A DNA stretch of 64,000 bases from Alphaproteobacteria bacterium (GCA_018823835.1 JAHJHT010000011.1:108568-172567); one strand, 5' to 3'. Shown: positions 37,806-48,733, counted from the first letter of the stretch. Notes: generated by a model from the sequence alone, not told the origin. A program made the numbers and translations.

Positions 37806-40800
37806 TCAGGCAGGGACCGTCTTCTTGCGCGACGCCAGCCACTCCTCGAAGCGCTGCACGACGACGTAGAACGACGGCACGAAGACAACGGCGAGCAGCG
37901 TCGAGGCGATCATGCCGGTGAAGACCGTGATGCCGATGGACTTGCGCGCGCTGGCGCCGGCACCGGTGGCCAGGACCAGCGGGGCCACGCCAAGGATGAA
38001 GGCGAAGGATGTCATCAGGATCGGCCGGAACCTTACGCGCGCCGCCTCGACCGCAGAATCGAGAATGGGCTTGCCTGTCGCGCGCAATTCGCGAGCAACC
38101 TCGACAATCAGGATCGCGTTCTTCGCCGACAGGGCGATCAGCAGGATCAGGCCGATCTGAACGTAGAGATTGTTGGCCACCTCGAGCGCGGACAGAACCA
38201 GCACCGGTCCGACGAGCGACATGGGAGCCGCAAGAAGGATCGATACCGGCGCCAGCCAGCTGCCGTACTGACCGGCAAGAACCAGATAGACGAGAAGCAG
38301 CGCCATGCCGAAGACGATGTAGATCTGATTGCCGACGAGCTTTTCCTGGTAGGACAGTGCGGTCCACTCGAAGCCCGTGCCGGGCGGCAGCTTGTCGTGC
38401 GCGACCTGCTCGAGCAGGTTCATCGCATCACCCGTGGAGAAGCCCTGCGCCTGCACGCCGATGACGGAGGCGGCGGGATAGAGATTGTAGAGGCTGATCA
38501 GCGAAGGCCCGACGCTTGGTTCGATTTCGAGCACTGTGCCGATGGGGATCGTGTCGCCGTTCTTGTTGCGCACATTGAGCCGGGCGATGTCCTCGGGCGT
38601 GACCCGGAACTGGGAATCGCCCTGCACATAGACCTGAAAGACGCGGCCGAACTTGTTGAACTGGCTGACATAGGTGGAGCCAAGATAGCCGGCGATGGTC
38701 TGGAATACCTGGTCGGTGTTGAGCCCGAGCGACTGCAGCTTGTCGCGGTCGATCTGGCCGGAGTATTGCGGGACGGTGGCGCGGAACGGTGCCCAGATCC
38801 GTTCGATGCTCGATTGCGTCTCGGCAGCCCTGACGACGGCCTGAACGGAGCTCTGCAGCTTGCCGAGGTCGAAGCTGCCGTCCCGAACCTCGACCTGCAG
38901 GGTGAAGCCGGCTGCGTTGCCGATACCCTGGATCGGCGGAGGCGGCAGGACCAGCACCTGGCCATCTTCCATGTTGGAGAGGCTCTCGTTCAGCGTCGCG
39001 TAGAGCGACGCAAGATCCTCTCCCTTGCCGCGCAGGCTCCAGTCCTTGAGGATGATGTAGGCGACACCTGCGTTGGCCAGGGGCGAATTGTTGTCGAGCG
39101 CCGAGAGGCCGGAAATCGTCACGACCTGGTCGACGCCCGGCGTCTCCTTCGCAATTTTCGAGATCTGCTGCATCGTCGCTTCCGTGCGACCCAAGGCAGC
39201 GCCATCGGGCAGTTGGACCGAGGCGAGCAGATAGCCCTGGTCCTCGATCGGGATGAAGCCCGTCGCGAGGCGCGACATGCCATAGCCGGCACCGCCGACA
39301 ATGAGCAGCGCAATCAGCGCCATGACGCCGCTTCGATGCACCATCGAACCGATCAGCCCGGCATAGCCGTTTTCGAGCCGTTGATAGACCGAATTGAAAC
39401 CGCGGAAAAAGGCGTTCCGCTTCTCCGGGGGCACGGGACGCCGCAGCCAGCTTGCGCACTGGGTGGGCTTCAGCGTCGCTGCGTTGACGGCACTGATCAG
39501 GGCTGTCGCCGCGATGACGAGCGCGAACTGCGCATACATCTGGCCTGTCAGGCCGGGCAGGAAAGCAGCCGGCAGGAACACCGCCATCAACACCAGGGTG
39601 ATGCCGACGATCGGCCCGAACAGCGAGTCCATCGCAGCAATGGCGGCGTCATGGCCGGAAAGCCCACGCTCCATGTTGTGGGAGGCGCTCTCGACGACGA
39701 CAATGGCATCGTCAACGACAATGCCGATGGCAAGCACGATGGCGAAAAGCGTCGACAGGTTGACCGTGAAGCCGAGCGCGGCCATGGCGGCAAAGGCACC
39801 GATGATGGTGACCGGAACCGTGGTCGCAGGAACGAGCATGGCGCGCCAGTCCTGCAGAAAGACGAGGATGACGACCAGGACCAGCAGGGCCGCTTCGAGC
39901 AGCGTCTTGTAGACCTCGTCGATGGCCTGGCTGACGAAGACCGTGGTGTCGAAGGGGATCGAATAGGTAAGATCCTGCGGAAAATCTGCCGCCAGTTCCT
40001 TCATGCGGACCTCGACCTTGCCGGCGACGTCGAGCGCGTTGGCGCCGGGCGACAGGAAGATGGCGAGACCTGCCGCCTGCTTGCCGTCGAGGCTGAACGA
40101 CTGCCCGTATCCCTGGGCACCGAGTTCCACGCGACCGATGTCGCGCACGCGCGTCATGTCGCCGTTTTCGCCGGTCTTGACGATGACAGCGCCAAACTGG
40201 TCCGGGTCGTTGAGGCGGCTCGCGACCTCGACCGTGTACTGGAAGGCGAGGCCGTCGGGTGCCGGCGGAGCGCCGATCTGGCCCGCCGTGACCTGTTCGC
40301 TCTGCTGCTGGAGCGCCTGGACGACATCCTGGGTAGTCAGGCTGCGCGCCCGCATCTTCTCCGGATCCAGCCAGACGCGCATGGAGTATTGCCCGGCGCC
40401 GAAGACGTTGACGTCGCCGACGCCCGGGATGCGGGACAGTTCGTCCTTCAGGCTGATCGTCGCATAGTTGGCGAGGTAGAGGCTGTCATACTCGCCGTTC
40501 GGCGAGGTGAGCGTCACGATCTCGAGGATCGAGGCGGACTTCTTCTGGACATTGACACCCTGCACCTGAACCGACTGCGGCAAGGATGCCAGCGCGGACG
40601 AGACGCGGTTCTGCACGCGCACCTGCGCCTGGTCGAGATCCGTGCCGATGGCGAAGGTAACCGTCAGATTGTAGCTGCCGTCGGAGGCGGCAAAGGACTG
40701 CATGTAAAGCATCCCCTCGACACCGTTTACCTGCTGCTCGATGGGCAGCGCGACCGTGTCGATGACGGCCGTCGCGCTGGCGCCCGGGTAGCGGGTCGTC

Positions 40801-40937
40801 ACCGAAACGGTGGGCGGCACGACATCGGGGTATTGCGACACCGGCAGCGACAGCAGCGAGGCGATGCCGATGACCACCATCAGGATGGCGATCACATTGG
40901 CCAGAACCGGCCGCTCGATGAAGAACTTGGAGATCAT
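37806..40937 (-). CDS. RND-family multidrug efflux permease (HAE1 type)
   Basis: A 1043-residue inner-membrane pump of the AcrB/MexB type. It begins MISKFFIERPVLANVIAILMVVIG, the usual HAE1 N-terminus. Porter loop PGASATAVIDTVALPIEQQVNGVEGMLYMQS and the TM4 relay IGIVVDDAIVVVESASHNM (Asp-Asp) are conserved. TM10 has LSAKNAILIVEVARE (Lys). Unlike the first pump, the loop after TM1 has the classical SQYPDVVPPTV. Its ATG overlaps the adaptor gene by four bases (40934-40937). No outer-membrane channel or regulator is adjacent. Confidence 0.95.
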   Translation of the reverse strand: MISKFFIERPVLANVIAILMVVIGIASLLSLPVSQYPDVVPPTVSVTTRYPGASATAVIDTVALPIEQQVNGVEGMLYMQSFAASDGSYNLTVTFAIGTDLDQAQVRVQNRVSSALASLPQSVQVQGVNVQKKSASILEIVTLTSPNGEYDSLYLANYATISLKDELSRIPGVGDVNVFGAGQYSMRVWLDPEKMRARSLTTQDVVQALQQQSEQVTAGQIGAPPAPDGLAFQYTVEVASRLNDPDQFGAVIVKTGENGDMTRVRDIGRVELGAQGYGQSFSLDGKQAAGLAIFLSPGANALDVAGKVEVRMKELAADFPQDLTYSIPFDTTVFVSQAIDEVYKTLLEAALLVLVVILVFLQDWRAMLVPATTVPVTIIGAFAAMAALGFTVNLSTLFAIVLAIGIVVDDAIVVVESASHNMERGLSGHDAAIAAMDSLFGPIVGITLVLMAVFLPAAFLPGLTGQMYAQFALVIAATALISAVNAATLKPTQCASWLRRPVPPEKRNAFFRGFNSVYQRLENGYAGLIGSMVHRSGVMALIALLIVGGAGYGMSRLATGFIPIEDQGYLLASVQLPDGAALGRTEATMQQISKIAKETPGVDQVVTISGLSALDNNSPLANAGVAYIILKDWSLRGKGEDLASLYATLNESLSNMEDGQVLVLPPPPIQGIGNAAGFTLQVEVRDGSFDLGKLQSSVQAVVRAAETQSSIERIWAPFRATVPQYSGQIDRDKLQSLGLNTDQVFQTIAGYLGSTYVSQFNKFGRVFQVYVQGDSQFRVTPEDIARLNVRNKNGDTIPIGTVLEIEPSVGPSLISLYNLYPAASVIGVQAQGFSTGDAMNLLEQVAHDKLPPGTGFEWTALSYQEKLVGNQIYIVFGMALLLVYLVLAGQYGSWLAPVSILLAAPMSLVGPVLVLSALEVANNLYVQIGLILLIALSAKNAILIVEVARELRATGKPILDSAVEAARVRFRPILMTSFAFILGVAPLVLATGAGASARKSIGITVFTGMIASTLLAVVFVPSFYVVVQRFEEWLASRKKTVPA

Positions 40938-42085
40938 TTCGTCGCCGCCGCAAGATCCTTGACCTCCGGATCGATCTTGCCACCGGCGACGACGGACTGC
41001 AGGCCCGAGATCAGCACGCGGTCATCGGGCGCGATGCCCTTTTCGATGACGCGCAACTCGCCCACGAGCTGTCCGATCTCGACGGGGCGCTGCTCGACCA
41101 CATCGTCCTTGCCGGCAACGAGAACATAGCGGCCCCGCTGGTCGGTGCCGATCGCCCGATCCGGCACGAGCAGCCGGTCGGGTTCCTTGGCAAGCGGCAC
41201 GCGCACCCGCACGAAATTGCCGGGCAGAAGCCCGCGCTTGTCGTTGGGCAGCACGGCGCGAACGGCAAGGGTGCCCGTCGATGCCGTGAGGCCCGGCGCG
41301 ATATAGTCGAGCGTGCCGGCGTGAGGGTAGCCGTCCTCGTTCTGCAGGCCGACCTCGACTGGGACCTTCTTCAGGTCGTCAGCCGTGATGCCGCGCGATG
41401 CCATCTCGGCCCGGATACGCAGGACCTCACGCTCGCTGATGTTGAAATTGACGTAAATCGGGTCGAGCTGAACGATGGTGGCGAGCGTGGTCGGACTGCC
41501 CTGGCCGACCAGCTGGCCGATCGACACCTGGCGGGCCGAGACGATGCCGGCAAACGGCGCCTTGACCTCGGTGTAGCTCAGGTTGAGCTCGGCCTGCTTG
41601 ACGGCGACTTCGCTCTGCTTCTGCAAGGCGACATTGACGGCGGCAGCGGCAGCGGCCTGGTCGACGGTCGATTGCGAGACCACCTTCTGGGCAAGAAGTT
41701 CCTGCTGCCGCTTGAGTTCGGCGTCGGTCTGCCTTGCGGAAGCGTCAGCAGAACCCTTCTCGGCCTGTGCCTGGTCGAGTGCAAGCTTGTAGGGATCGGG
41801 TTCGATCAGAAACAGGCGCTTGCCGGCGGCGACCTGATCGCCGTCCTGATAGTCGATCTCGCGGATGAAGCCTGCGACGCGGGCTACCAGGCTGGTCGAG
41901 TTGACGGCGTCGGCGCTGCCCGTCGCCGTCAGATAGGGGGTGACGGTCTGCTTCAGGGGTACCGCCACCTGCGTCTTGGGCGGCGGCGGCGCGACATAGG
42001 CATTCTTGTCGTTGCAGGCGGCCAGCAGCACCAGGGCGGCAATTAGGACGGTTCCTTGCGGTGGTCTTCCGCGCAACAGAAGCAT
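40934..42085 (-). CDS. RND periplasmic adaptor lipoprotein (AcrA/MexA type)
   Basis: About 383 residues. I start at the ATG giving MLLLRGRPPQGTVLIAALVLLAAC, which makes a lipoprotein signal with lipobox LLAAC; an upstream ATG at 42151 would place 22 hydrophilic residues before it. Lipoyl part SLVARVAGFIREIDYQDGDQVAAGKRLFLIEPD, coiled hairpin (about 120-185, QTDAELKRQQELLAQKVVSQSTVDQA), second lipoyl LSYTEVKAPFAGIVSARQVSIGQLVG, then YVNFNISEREVLRIRAEM and the C-terminal membrane-proximal domain. It partners the overlapping permease gene. Confidence 0.9.
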   Translation of the reverse strand: MLLLRGRPPQGTVLIAALVLLAACNDKNAYVAPPPPKTQVAVPLKQTVTPYLTATGSADAVNSTSLVARVAGFIREIDYQDGDQVAAGKRLFLIEPDPYKLALDQAQAEKGSADASARQTDAELKRQQELLAQKVVSQSTVDQAAAAAAVNVALQKQSEVAVKQAELNLSYTEVKAPFAGIVSARQVSIGQLVGQGSPTTLATIVQLDPIYVNFNISEREVLRIRAEMASRGITADDLKKVPVEVGLQNEDGYPHAGTLDYIAPGLTASTGTLAVRAVLPNDKRGLLPGNFVRVRVPLAKEPDRLLVPDRAIGTDQRGRYVLVAGKDDVVEQRPVEIGQLVGELRVIEKGIAPDDRVLISGLQSVVAGGKIDPEVKDLAAATK

Positions 42086-42151
42086 TCGACTACAAGTCCC
42101 CCATTCGCCACCAGTTGACGTAAGGTTACCTGCAAAATCAAAGTTTGTCAT

Positions 42152-42171
42152 GGCACCGGAAAACCGGTGCC
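42152..42171. terminator. Perfect hairpin between guaB and the adaptor gene
   Basis: GGCACCGG-AAAA-CCGGTGCC sits 21 bases after the guaB stop and directly before the alternative ATG of the adaptor gene. There is no T run directly after it on the minus strand, so it may be a terminator that leaks or a structure that hides that ATG. Confidence 0.5.
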
Positions 42172-42191
42172 TGTCGCGGTTGCGTTGCCGC

Positions 42192-43694
42192 TTACATGCC
42201 GCCGGAGTAGTTGGGGCTTTCGCGGGTGATCGTCACGTCGTGCGGATGGCTTTCGCGCAGGCCGGCATTGGAGATGCGCACGAAGGTTGCACGGTCGCGG
42301 AACTGCTCGAGGTCGCGGGCACCGACATAGCCCATGGCGGCCTTGAGACCGCCTGCGAGCTGATGCAGGACGCCGGCGACCGGCCCCTTGTAAGGCACCT
42401 GACCCTCGATGCCCTCGGGCACCAGCTTCAGCGTGTCGCGCACTTCGGCCTGGAAGTAGCGGTCGGCCGAACCGCGCGCCATGGCGCCCACGGAACCCAT
42501 GCCGCGGTATGCCTTGAACGAACGGCCCTGGTGCAGATAGACCTCGCCCGGGCTCTCGTCCGTGCCAGCGAGCAGCGAGCCGATCATCGCCGCATTAGCC
42601 CCTGCGGCCAATGCCTTAGCCAGATCTCCTGAGTATTTGATTCCGCCGTCGGCGATGACCGAGACGTCGGCGCGGTGGGCTGTCTCGACGGCCGACATGA
42701 TGGCCGAGAGCTGCGGCACGCCGACGCCGGCGACGATGCGGGTGGTGCAGATGGAGCCGGGACCGATGCCGACCTTGACAGCGTCGGCGCCGGCGTCGAT
42801 CAGCGCCTGCGTGCCGTCGGCGGTCGCCACGTTGCCGGCCATGATGCGCACAGAATTGGAAAGCTTCTTGGCACGCGCCACGGCGTCGAGCACGCGCTGC
42901 GAATGGCCGTGCGCAGTATCGATGACGAGCAGGTCGACGCCGGCGTCGATCAGCCGCTCGGCGCGCTCAAAACCGTCATTGCCGACGCTGGTGGCGGCCG
43001 CAACGCGGAGCCGTCCCTGCACGTCCTTGGAGGCGTGCGGATTGAGCTGCGACTTCTCGATGTCCTTGACGGTGATGAGGCCGACGCAATTGTAGTCGGC
43101 GTCCACCACCAGCAGCTTCTCGATGCGGCGCTGGTGCAGCAGGCGCTTGGCTTCGTCAGGATCGACGCTCTCGCTGACCGTGACGAGGTTGTCGTGCGTC
43201 ATCAGTTCCGACACCTTCTGCGAGGGGTCGGAAGCGAAGCGGACGTCACGGTTGGTCAGGATGCCCACAAGGCGACCGGTGATCTGGCCACCGCTTCCGC
43301 CGTTCTCGACCACCGGGATGCCGGAAATGCGGTAGGTGTCCATCAGCGCACGGGCATCGGCCAGCGTTCCGTCGGGGCCGATCGTCACCGGATTGACGAC
43401 CATGCCGGACTCGAACTTCTTGACCTGACGAACCTGCTCGGCCTGCTCGATGGGCGTAAAGTTCCGATGGATGACGCCGATGCCGCCGGCCTGCGCCATG
43501 GCAATGGCTAGCCGGGATTCGGTCACCGTGTCCATGGCGGCCGACAGGATCGGAATGTTGAGCTCGATGTCGCCGGCGATGCGCGTCCTTACATCCGTCT
43601 CGCCCGGCATGACCTCTGAATGGCCCGGCTGCAGCAGTACGTCGTCAAAGGTCAGCGCCAGTGCGCCGGTAGCCGTATCGATGATTTTTGCCAT
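42192..43694 (-). CDS. guaB: Inosine-5'-monophosphate dehydrogenase
   Basis: Oxidises IMP to XMP with NAD+, the committed step of GMP synthesis. 500 residues starting at [14 protein letters not shown], with GAGGAT before the ATG; the longer upstream frame is not conserved. TIM-barrel catalytic core with the catalytic Cys in GPGSICTTR (about residue 316) and two CBS domains inserted (about 95-225, [20 protein letters not shown] and [17 protein letters not shown]). The C-terminal flap [20 protein letters not shown] is intact. Divergent from an MFS gene. Confidence 0.96.
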   Translation of the reverse strand: MAKIIDTATGALALTFDDVLLQPGHSEVMPGETDVRTRIAGDIELNIPILSAAMDTVTESRLAIAMAQAGGIGVIHRNFTPIEQAEQVRQVKKFESGMVVNPVTIGPDGTLADARALMDTYRISGIPVVENGGSGGQITGRLVGILTNRDVRFASDPSQKVSELMTHDNLVTVSESVDPDEAKRLLHQRRIEKLLVVDADYNCVGLITVKDIEKSQLNPHASKDVQGRLRVAAATSVGNDGFERAERLIDAGVDLLVIDTAHGHSQRVLDAVARAKKLSNSVRIMAGNVATADGTQALIDAGADAVKVGIGPGSICTTRIVAGVGVPQLSAIMSAVETAHRADVSVIADGGIKYSGDLAKALAAGANAAMIGSLLAGTDESPGEVYLHQGRSFKAYRGMGSVGAMARGSADRYFQAEVRDTLKLVPEGIEGQVPYKGPVAGVLHQLAGGLKAAMGYVGARDLEQFRDRATFVRISNAGLRESHPHDVTITRESPNYSGGM

Positions 43695-43955
43695 TGCCGA
43701 TCCTCGTAATGCGAAACGGGCGCCAGCCCAGAGGACCGCGCCGACTCGAATCTTCCCTTTCAGGATTGGCACGGGCTGGTACCACGAGACATGCAGGTTG
43801 AAAAGCCCGGTTCGGACGCGGAAGCCAACCCTTCCTGAAACGGGTTCGTGCGATTCCGCGAAAAGGCCGGGGACAGATCCGGCAGGCCGTGCTAACCGCC
43901 GGGCGGCGCCGGCACGACCGGCTGCCGGCACATCGCAGTTCGTCCGGGAAAACAC

Positions 43956-45365
43956 GTGAGAAGAACCGTCCCGCTCATTCTTGCGGTCGCCCTGTTCATG
44001 GAGAACATGGACTCGACAGTGATCGCCACCTCGCTGCCGGCGATCGCGGTCGACATCGGGACCTCTCCCATCGCGCTCAAGCTGGCGCTGACGGCCTATC
44101 TCGTCGCCCTGGCGATCTTCATCCCGGTCAGCGCATGGGTGGCGGACAGGTTGGGCGCAAAGCTGGTATTTCGCGCGGCGATCGGCGTCTTCGTCATCGG
44201 CTCCGTCGCTTGCGCCTCCTCCGGGTCGCTGCTCGAATTCGTGCTGGCGCGCTTCCTGCAGGGGATGGGTGGCGCCATGATGACGCCGGTGGCGCGGCTG
44301 GTGCTGGTGCGGGCGACCGAAAAGAGCGACCTCGTGTCGGCCATGGCCTGGCTGACCATTCCCGGGCTAATCGGCCCTCTCGTCGGCCCACCGGTGGGCG
44401 GCTTCATCACCACCTTCATCACCTGGCACTGGATCTTCCTGATCAACGTGCCGATCGGACTTGCCGGCATCTGGCTGGCCGGGCGCTACCTGCCGGACAT
44501 CGAACCGGCACACGCTAGACGGCTCGACATGCCCGGCTTCCTGCTGTCCGGGATCGCCGCCTCCGGCGTGGTGTTCGGCCTCTCGGTGATCAGCCTGCCT
44601 GCGCTGCCGCCGATTGTCGGGGTCATCGTCCTGCTGGTCGGACTGGGTGCCGGCGCGCTCTATTTCCGCCATGCCCGCGTGACGCCAGATCCCATCCTCG
44701 ACCTGCGCCTGTTCCGCAATCCGGCCTTTCGCGCGGCCGTCGGCGGCGGCGCGCTGTTTCGCGTCGGCAGCGGCGCAACGCCCTTTCTCCTGCCGCTGCT
44801 CTTCCAGCTAGGCTTCGGCATGACGCCGTTCCAGTCCGGCATGCTGACCTTCGCGTCAGCCTTCGGCGCGATCGCCATGAAGTTCATGGCATCCTTTACG
44901 TTGCGCGCCGGCGGTTTCCGCACGGTCCTGGCCGCGACGGCGTTCCTCGGTGGCGGCTTCATCGCCGCAAGCGCGCTGTTCACGCCATCGACCTCGCACG
45001 CCGTCATCATCGCCGTGCTGATCGGATCAGGCTTCCTGCGCTCGCTCTTCTTCACCTCGGCGGGTGCGCTCGTCTTCGCCGACGTCGACGCCGGCGAGGC
45101 CAGCCAGGCCACGGCGATCTCGGCGGCCACGCAGCAGATCAGCATTGCCGTCGGCGTGGCGGTCGGCGGCGGCCTGCTCGAGGGTACGAGCTACCTGTCA
45201 GGAGAGCCGATCGGCCCAGGCTCCTTCACGGTCGCGTTCCTCACCGTCGGGCTGATCACCGCGCTTTCCCTTATCCCGTTCGCGCGGCTGCCCAAGGATG
45301 CAGGCAGTTCGGTTTCCGGACACCGGCTGCGGAGACCGGCCGGCGAGGAGCCGCCGGCGGCCTGA
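43956..45365 (+). CDS. DHA2-type MFS drug exporter (EmrB-like)
   Basis: 469 residues starting with GTG ([14 protein letters not shown]; no better ATG upstream). About 14 hydrophobic segments, the DHA2 number. TM1 motif [23 protein letters not shown] is the EmrB/QacA signature with the membrane Asp. The loop 2-3 motif [16 protein letters not shown] and TM5 motif [17 protein letters not shown] are present. Probably a drug/H+ antiporter. It is single, between guaB (divergent) and rlmE (convergent). Confidence 0.88.
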   Translation: MRRTVPLILAVALFMENMDSTVIATSLPAIAVDIGTSPIALKLALTAYLVALAIFIPVSAWVADRLGAKLVFRAAIGVFVIGSVACASSGSLLEFVLARFLQGMGGAMMTPVARLVLVRATEKSDLVSAMAWLTIPGLIGPLVGPPVGGFITTFITWHWIFLINVPIGLAGIWLAGRYLPDIEPAHARRLDMPGFLLSGIAASGVVFGLSVISLPALPPIVGVIVLLVGLGAGALYFRHARVTPDPILDLRLFRNPAFRAAVGGGALFRVGSGATPFLLPLLFQLGFGMTPFQSGMLTFASAFGAIAMKFMASFTLRAGGFRTVLAATAFLGGGFIAASALFTPSTSHAVIIAVLIGSGFLRSLFFTSAGALVFADVDAGEASQATAISAATQQISIAVGVAVGGGLLEGTSYLSGEPIGPGSFTVAFLTVGLITALSLIPFARLPKDAGSSVSGHRLRRPAGEEPPAA

Positions 45366-45368
45366 AGT

Positions 45369-46082
45369 TCAGCTGTCCTGACCTTCTGCCCGACCTTTGA
45401 AATCCTTGGCGAGCAGATAGAGTTCCACCGATTCGCCGCGCGATGCCGGCGGCTTGACGTGATGCACGGAACGGAAATTGCGTTTCAGAAGGTCGAGCAG
45501 CGCGTGCTCGGTTCCGCCCTGGAAGGTCTTGGACAGGAAATGGCCGCCCGGCTTGAGCACGGAAATGGCGAAATCGGCGGCGACCTCACAAAGATGCTCG
45601 GTGCGAATATGGTCGGTGCGCCGATGGCCCGTGGTCGGCGCGGCCATGTCCGACAGCACGATGTCCGGGTTACCGCCCAACACCTCGACAAGCCGTGCGG
45701 GCGCCGCGTCGTCCAGAAAATCCATCTCCAGCACCTCGCTGCCGGGAACATGATCCATGCCGAGATAGTCGATGCCAACCACGTGCGGCTTCTCGGGCGG
45801 CGACTTGGTGCGGGCGGCGGCGACCTGGCACCAGCCTCCCGGCGCGGCACCGAGATCGATGACCTTCATGCCGGGCTTGAGGATCTTGTAGCGGTCGTCG
45901 ATCTCGATCAGCTTGTAGGCGGCACGCGAGCGGTAGCCGTCGGCCTTGGAGCGCTGCACATAGGGATCGTTCATGTGGCGCTCGAGCCAGCGCCGCGAGG
46001 ATTCCTTCAGTCCGCGCTTCTTCTTGATGCGGGTTCTGAGGACGCGGGTCGCGCCCGGCTTGACTGGTTTCTTGGTGGTCAT
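45369..46082 (-). CDS. rlmE: 23S rRNA (uridine-2'-O) methyltransferase RlmE (RrmJ/FtsJ)
   Basis: SAM-dependent methyltransferase for U2552 of 23S rRNA during 50S maturation. 237 residues, start ATG giving [14 protein letters not shown]; a basic N-terminus (RIKKKRGLK) precedes the core. The catalytic K-D-K-E set is visible: Lys in [11 protein letters not shown], Asp in [12 protein letters not shown], Lys in LSKTFQGG and Glu in [16 protein letters not shown] loop [15 protein letters not shown]. Its ATG overlaps the stop of ppx (ATGA), so the two are coupled. It ends four bases before the MFS gene on the other strand. Confidence 0.95.
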   Translation of the reverse strand: MTTKKPVKPGATRVLRTRIKKKRGLKESSRRWLERHMNDPYVQRSKADGYRSRAAYKLIEIDDRYKILKPGMKVIDLGAAPGGWCQVAAARTKSPPEKPHVVGIDYLGMDHVPGSEVLEMDFLDDAAPARLVEVLGGNPDIVLSDMAAPTTGHRRTDHIRTEHLCEVAADFAISVLKPGGHFLSKTFQGGTEHALLDLLKRNFRSVHHVKPPASRGESVELYLLAKDFKGRAEGQDS

Positions 46083-47434
46083 GGACGCTGCCTGTTTCGC
46101 CAGTTGCGCCGCCATACCCCGGCGTCGCCCATCAGTTCGGAGAGGATGCCCTCGCGCAGGCCCCGGTCGGCGACGCGCACGCGGTCGGCCGGCCAAGTAT
46201 CGCGGATGGCCTCGAGAATGGCGCAGCCGGCAAGCACCAGGTCGGCCCTGTCGGCGCCGATGCAGGCATTGCCGACCCTCGCCTCGAAATCCCAGCCGAG
46301 CAACTTCTCGACCATGCGGTCTACGCTCTCGCGGTCCATCCACAGCCCGTCGACACGGCGGCGGTCGTAGCGCTCGAGCCCGAGATGCACGCCGGCCAGC
46401 GTCGTCACCGTGCCCGAGGTGCCGAGCAAATGGAACTTGCCGTCACGCACGAGATGGTCGAGCCGGTCGCGGCCGTCGAAACTGGCCAGCATCTGCTTCA
46501 CGCTGTCGACCATGGCGCCGAAGATCTCGGGCGTCACGTCGCGGCCGCCGAAGCGCTCGGCCAGCGAAACAACGCCAACCGGCAGCGAGGTCCAGGCGAC
46601 GATGTGGCTGGCAAGCCGCGGTGAGCGGTGGCCACGCACGTCGATCAGCGCGATCTCGGAAGAGCCGCCGCCGATGTCGAACAGCACGACGCCGTCCGTG
46701 TCGCGCTCGACCAGCGACCCGCAACCGGAAACGGCCAGCCGGGCCTCGGTCTGACGGTCGATGATCTCCAGCGTCAGCCCGGCCTCGACCCTTACACGGT
46801 CGAGGAACTCGGCACCGTTCTCGGCCGAGCGGCATGCTTCAGTCGCGATCAGCCTGAACTTCTCGACAGTACGATTGTTGAGCTTGTCGCTGCAGACCTT
46901 GAGCGCCTCGATCGCCCTGTCCATCGCCGGCTCCGAAAGGCGGCCGCTGGCCGACAGCCCCTCGCCCAGCCGCACGATGCGCGAGAAGGCGTCGATGACG
47001 CGGAACTGGCCGGGGCGTCCGGGCACCGCAACCAGCAGCCGGCAGTTGTTGGTGCCGAGGTCGAGCGCTGCAAATACCGGCAGGTCCTGGCGCTGCGGCA
47101 GTCGCGGCTCGCGCAGGATCGCGGCCGTTGCCGGTTGCGGCGGTAAGTCGGGAGATGCTGCGGGCGGCAAACTGCCCTGCGCCGGAGATCCGACGGGAAC
47201 CGCCTGCACGCCATCGCGCGCGAACACCTTGCGGCCGCGCTTGCGCTTGCGCCGTCTCTTGGCTTTCTGCTTCGGGTGCAGCCCGCTGTCCGGCTTCTGC
47301 GCAGACGGAACGTCAGCCGTCTTGCCGGTCGCCGGAATTGCGGCGCCGATTTCCGGCGCCAGGAAACTCCCTGACCCACCCGCTTCCGGCGCTCCGGCGC
47401 CGGTCTCGCGGTCTTCCACGTTGATGCCCTTCAT
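46079..47434 (-). CDS. ppx: Ppx/GppA family phosphatase with basic N-terminal extension
   Basis: ASKHA-fold exopolyphosphatase or pppGpp phosphatase. 451 residues from the ATG giving [12 protein letters not shown]; a longer frame upstream would overlap the divergent membrane gene. The first about 120 residues are disordered, with a very basic stretch [15 protein letters not shown] (about 57-71). The core begins [15 protein letters not shown] (P-loop 1), then [33 protein letters not shown] (P-loop 2) and [14 protein letters not shown]. Which phosphate polymer it prefers cannot be told. It overlaps rlmE at 46079-46082, a common rhizobial pair. Confidence 0.88.
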   Translation of the reverse strand: MKGINVEDRETGAGAPEAGGSGSFLAPEIGAAIPATGKTADVPSAQKPDSGLHPKQKAKRRRKRKRGRKVFARDGVQAVPVGSPAQGSLPPAASPDLPPQPATAAILREPRLPQRQDLPVFAALDLGTNNCRLLVAVPGRPGQFRVIDAFSRIVRLGEGLSASGRLSEPAMDRAIEALKVCSDKLNNRTVEKFRLIATEACRSAENGAEFLDRVRVEAGLTLEIIDRQTEARLAVSGCGSLVERDTDGVVLFDIGGGSSEIALIDVRGHRSPRLASHIVAWTSLPVGVVSLAERFGGRDVTPEIFGAMVDSVKQMLASFDGRDRLDHLVRDGKFHLLGTSGTVTTLAGVHLGLERYDRRRVDGLWMDRESVDRMVEKLLGWDFEARVGNACIGADRADLVLAGCAILEAIRDTWPADRVRVADRGLREGILSELMGDAGVWRRNWRNRQRP

Positions 47435-47663
47435 GCGCCGCGCGAACCCTGGGGACGCAGCCTGCGCTACTCGATCTTCAGTTGCCGGCAGGATAGCAGC
47501 GCCCGGGAGGATCACCAAGCGCAGAGTGAGGAGAGCAGCAAACCCCGCGTAAACCGCGCCGCGGTTGAATAGCCGGCTTGGATGGGGCAATGCTTGCCGA
47601 TGCACGGGCAGCGCGCCACAGACCCTCCTAGCAACCATTTCGGCAGCCGATGACATTCTGGCT

Positions 47664-48590
47664 ATGACTTTGAAGAAGATCTTCTGGCCCGTGGTGGGGC
47701 TGACCGCTGTCGCGGTGTCTGTATGGTTGCTGGTCGGGGAGTTGCGCGGGACGTCGTTCGACGATGTGCGTGACGGCATCGTCGCGATACCGCCGACCGC
47801 CTGGGCGGCCTCGGCGCTGTGTTCGCTGATCGCCTATCTGGCGCTCGCCGATTATGACCGGATGGCGCTTGCCCATCTCGGCAAGCGCGTGCCGGTGACA
47901 TTCGTCGCGCTCTGTTCGTTCACGACCTACGCGCTGTCGCACAATCTTGGCGGCTCGGTCTTTTCCGGCGCGGTCATCCGCTACCGGGCCTATACGACCA
48001 AAGGGCTGACGGCGCAGGACGTGGGCGTGCTCGTGGCGTTCTGCTGGTTCACCTTCGTCCTGTCGACGGTCCTGGTAATCAGCGTGGTGCTGCTCGGCGT
48101 GCCGGACCTGCTCGACCGCTTCGCCGACCTGGCCGGCCCGAAAACCGCCCAGGTCGCCGCGTTTGGTGGGCTGGCCTTCGTCGCGGCCTACGTGATCGGC
48201 AGCCTGCTCGGCCTGAAGCCGCTCAGGATAGGCGGCTTCCAGTTGCACTACCCTACCCTGCCGATCGTCGGCCGCCAGTTGCTGATCGGACCGATGGAAC
48301 TGCTGGCCGCCGGGGCCGTGATCTATTTCGCGCTGCCGGCCGCCGGCAATCCGGGCTACCTGACGGTGCTTGGTATTTTCCTGGTGTCATTTTCGGTTGC
48401 GCAGATCTCGCATGCGCCCGGCGGCCTCGGCGTGCTGGAAGTGGTTTTCCTCACCGGAATGTCGGAAATGGACCCGAGCGCCGTGCTCGCCGCGCTGCTG
48501 GTCTTCCGCCTCTTCTATCTGATCGTGCCGCTGATCCTGGCGCTGTTCGTCGTGCTGCTGTTTGAACGCGACCAGTTCCTCGGCCGCTGA
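47664..48590 (+). CDS. Membrane protein of the LPG synthetase/UPF0104 type
   Basis: 308 residues from the ATG giving MTLKKIFWPVVGLTAVAVSVWLL; upstream in-frame codons are hydrophilic and not credible. About eight hydrophobic segments. The conserved UPF0104 string YALSHNLGGSVFSGAVIRYRAY (about 90-111) and the C-terminal ISHAPGGLGVLEVVFLTGM (about 245-263) are present. It matches the membrane half of MprF-like proteins without a synthase domain, so lipid flipping or another transport step is possible but unproven. Divergent from ppx; tRNA-Gln follows. Confidence 0.8.
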   Translation: MTLKKIFWPVVGLTAVAVSVWLLVGELRGTSFDDVRDGIVAIPPTAWAASALCSLIAYLALADYDRMALAHLGKRVPVTFVALCSFTTYALSHNLGGSVFSGAVIRYRAYTTKGLTAQDVGVLVAFCWFTFVLSTVLVISVVLLGVPDLLDRFADLAGPKTAQVAAFGGLAFVAAYVIGSLLGLKPLRIGGFQLHYPTLPIVGRQLLIGPMELLAAGAVIYFALPAAGNPGYLTVLGIFLVSFSVAQISHAPGGLGVLEVVFLTGMSEMDPSAVLAALLVFRLFYLIVPLILALFVVLLFERDQFLGR

Positions 48591-48654
48591 GGCGGCGGCA
48601 GTCTGAGGGAGCGCGCGAAAGTCTTTGGAGTTGAGATTGTATCTCCCCGCGGGC

Positions 48655-48682
48655 TTGACTATTTGCCACTCATGGCTACAAC
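48655..48682 (+). promoter_or_regulatory. Predicted promoter of tRNA-Gln
   Basis: TTGACT (48655-48660), 16 bases, TACAAC (48677-48682), about 50 bases before the tRNA. Pattern match only. Confidence 0.35.
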
Positions 48683-48733
48683 GCAGCCGGAATTGACACG
48701 GTTTGCCGGCAGTGCTCGCACCGACCGGCCTGC

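Noticed and set aside
47435..47779. N-terminal extension of the ppx frame
   Set aside because: It has no ribosome site or conservation signs and would overlap the divergent membrane-protein gene.
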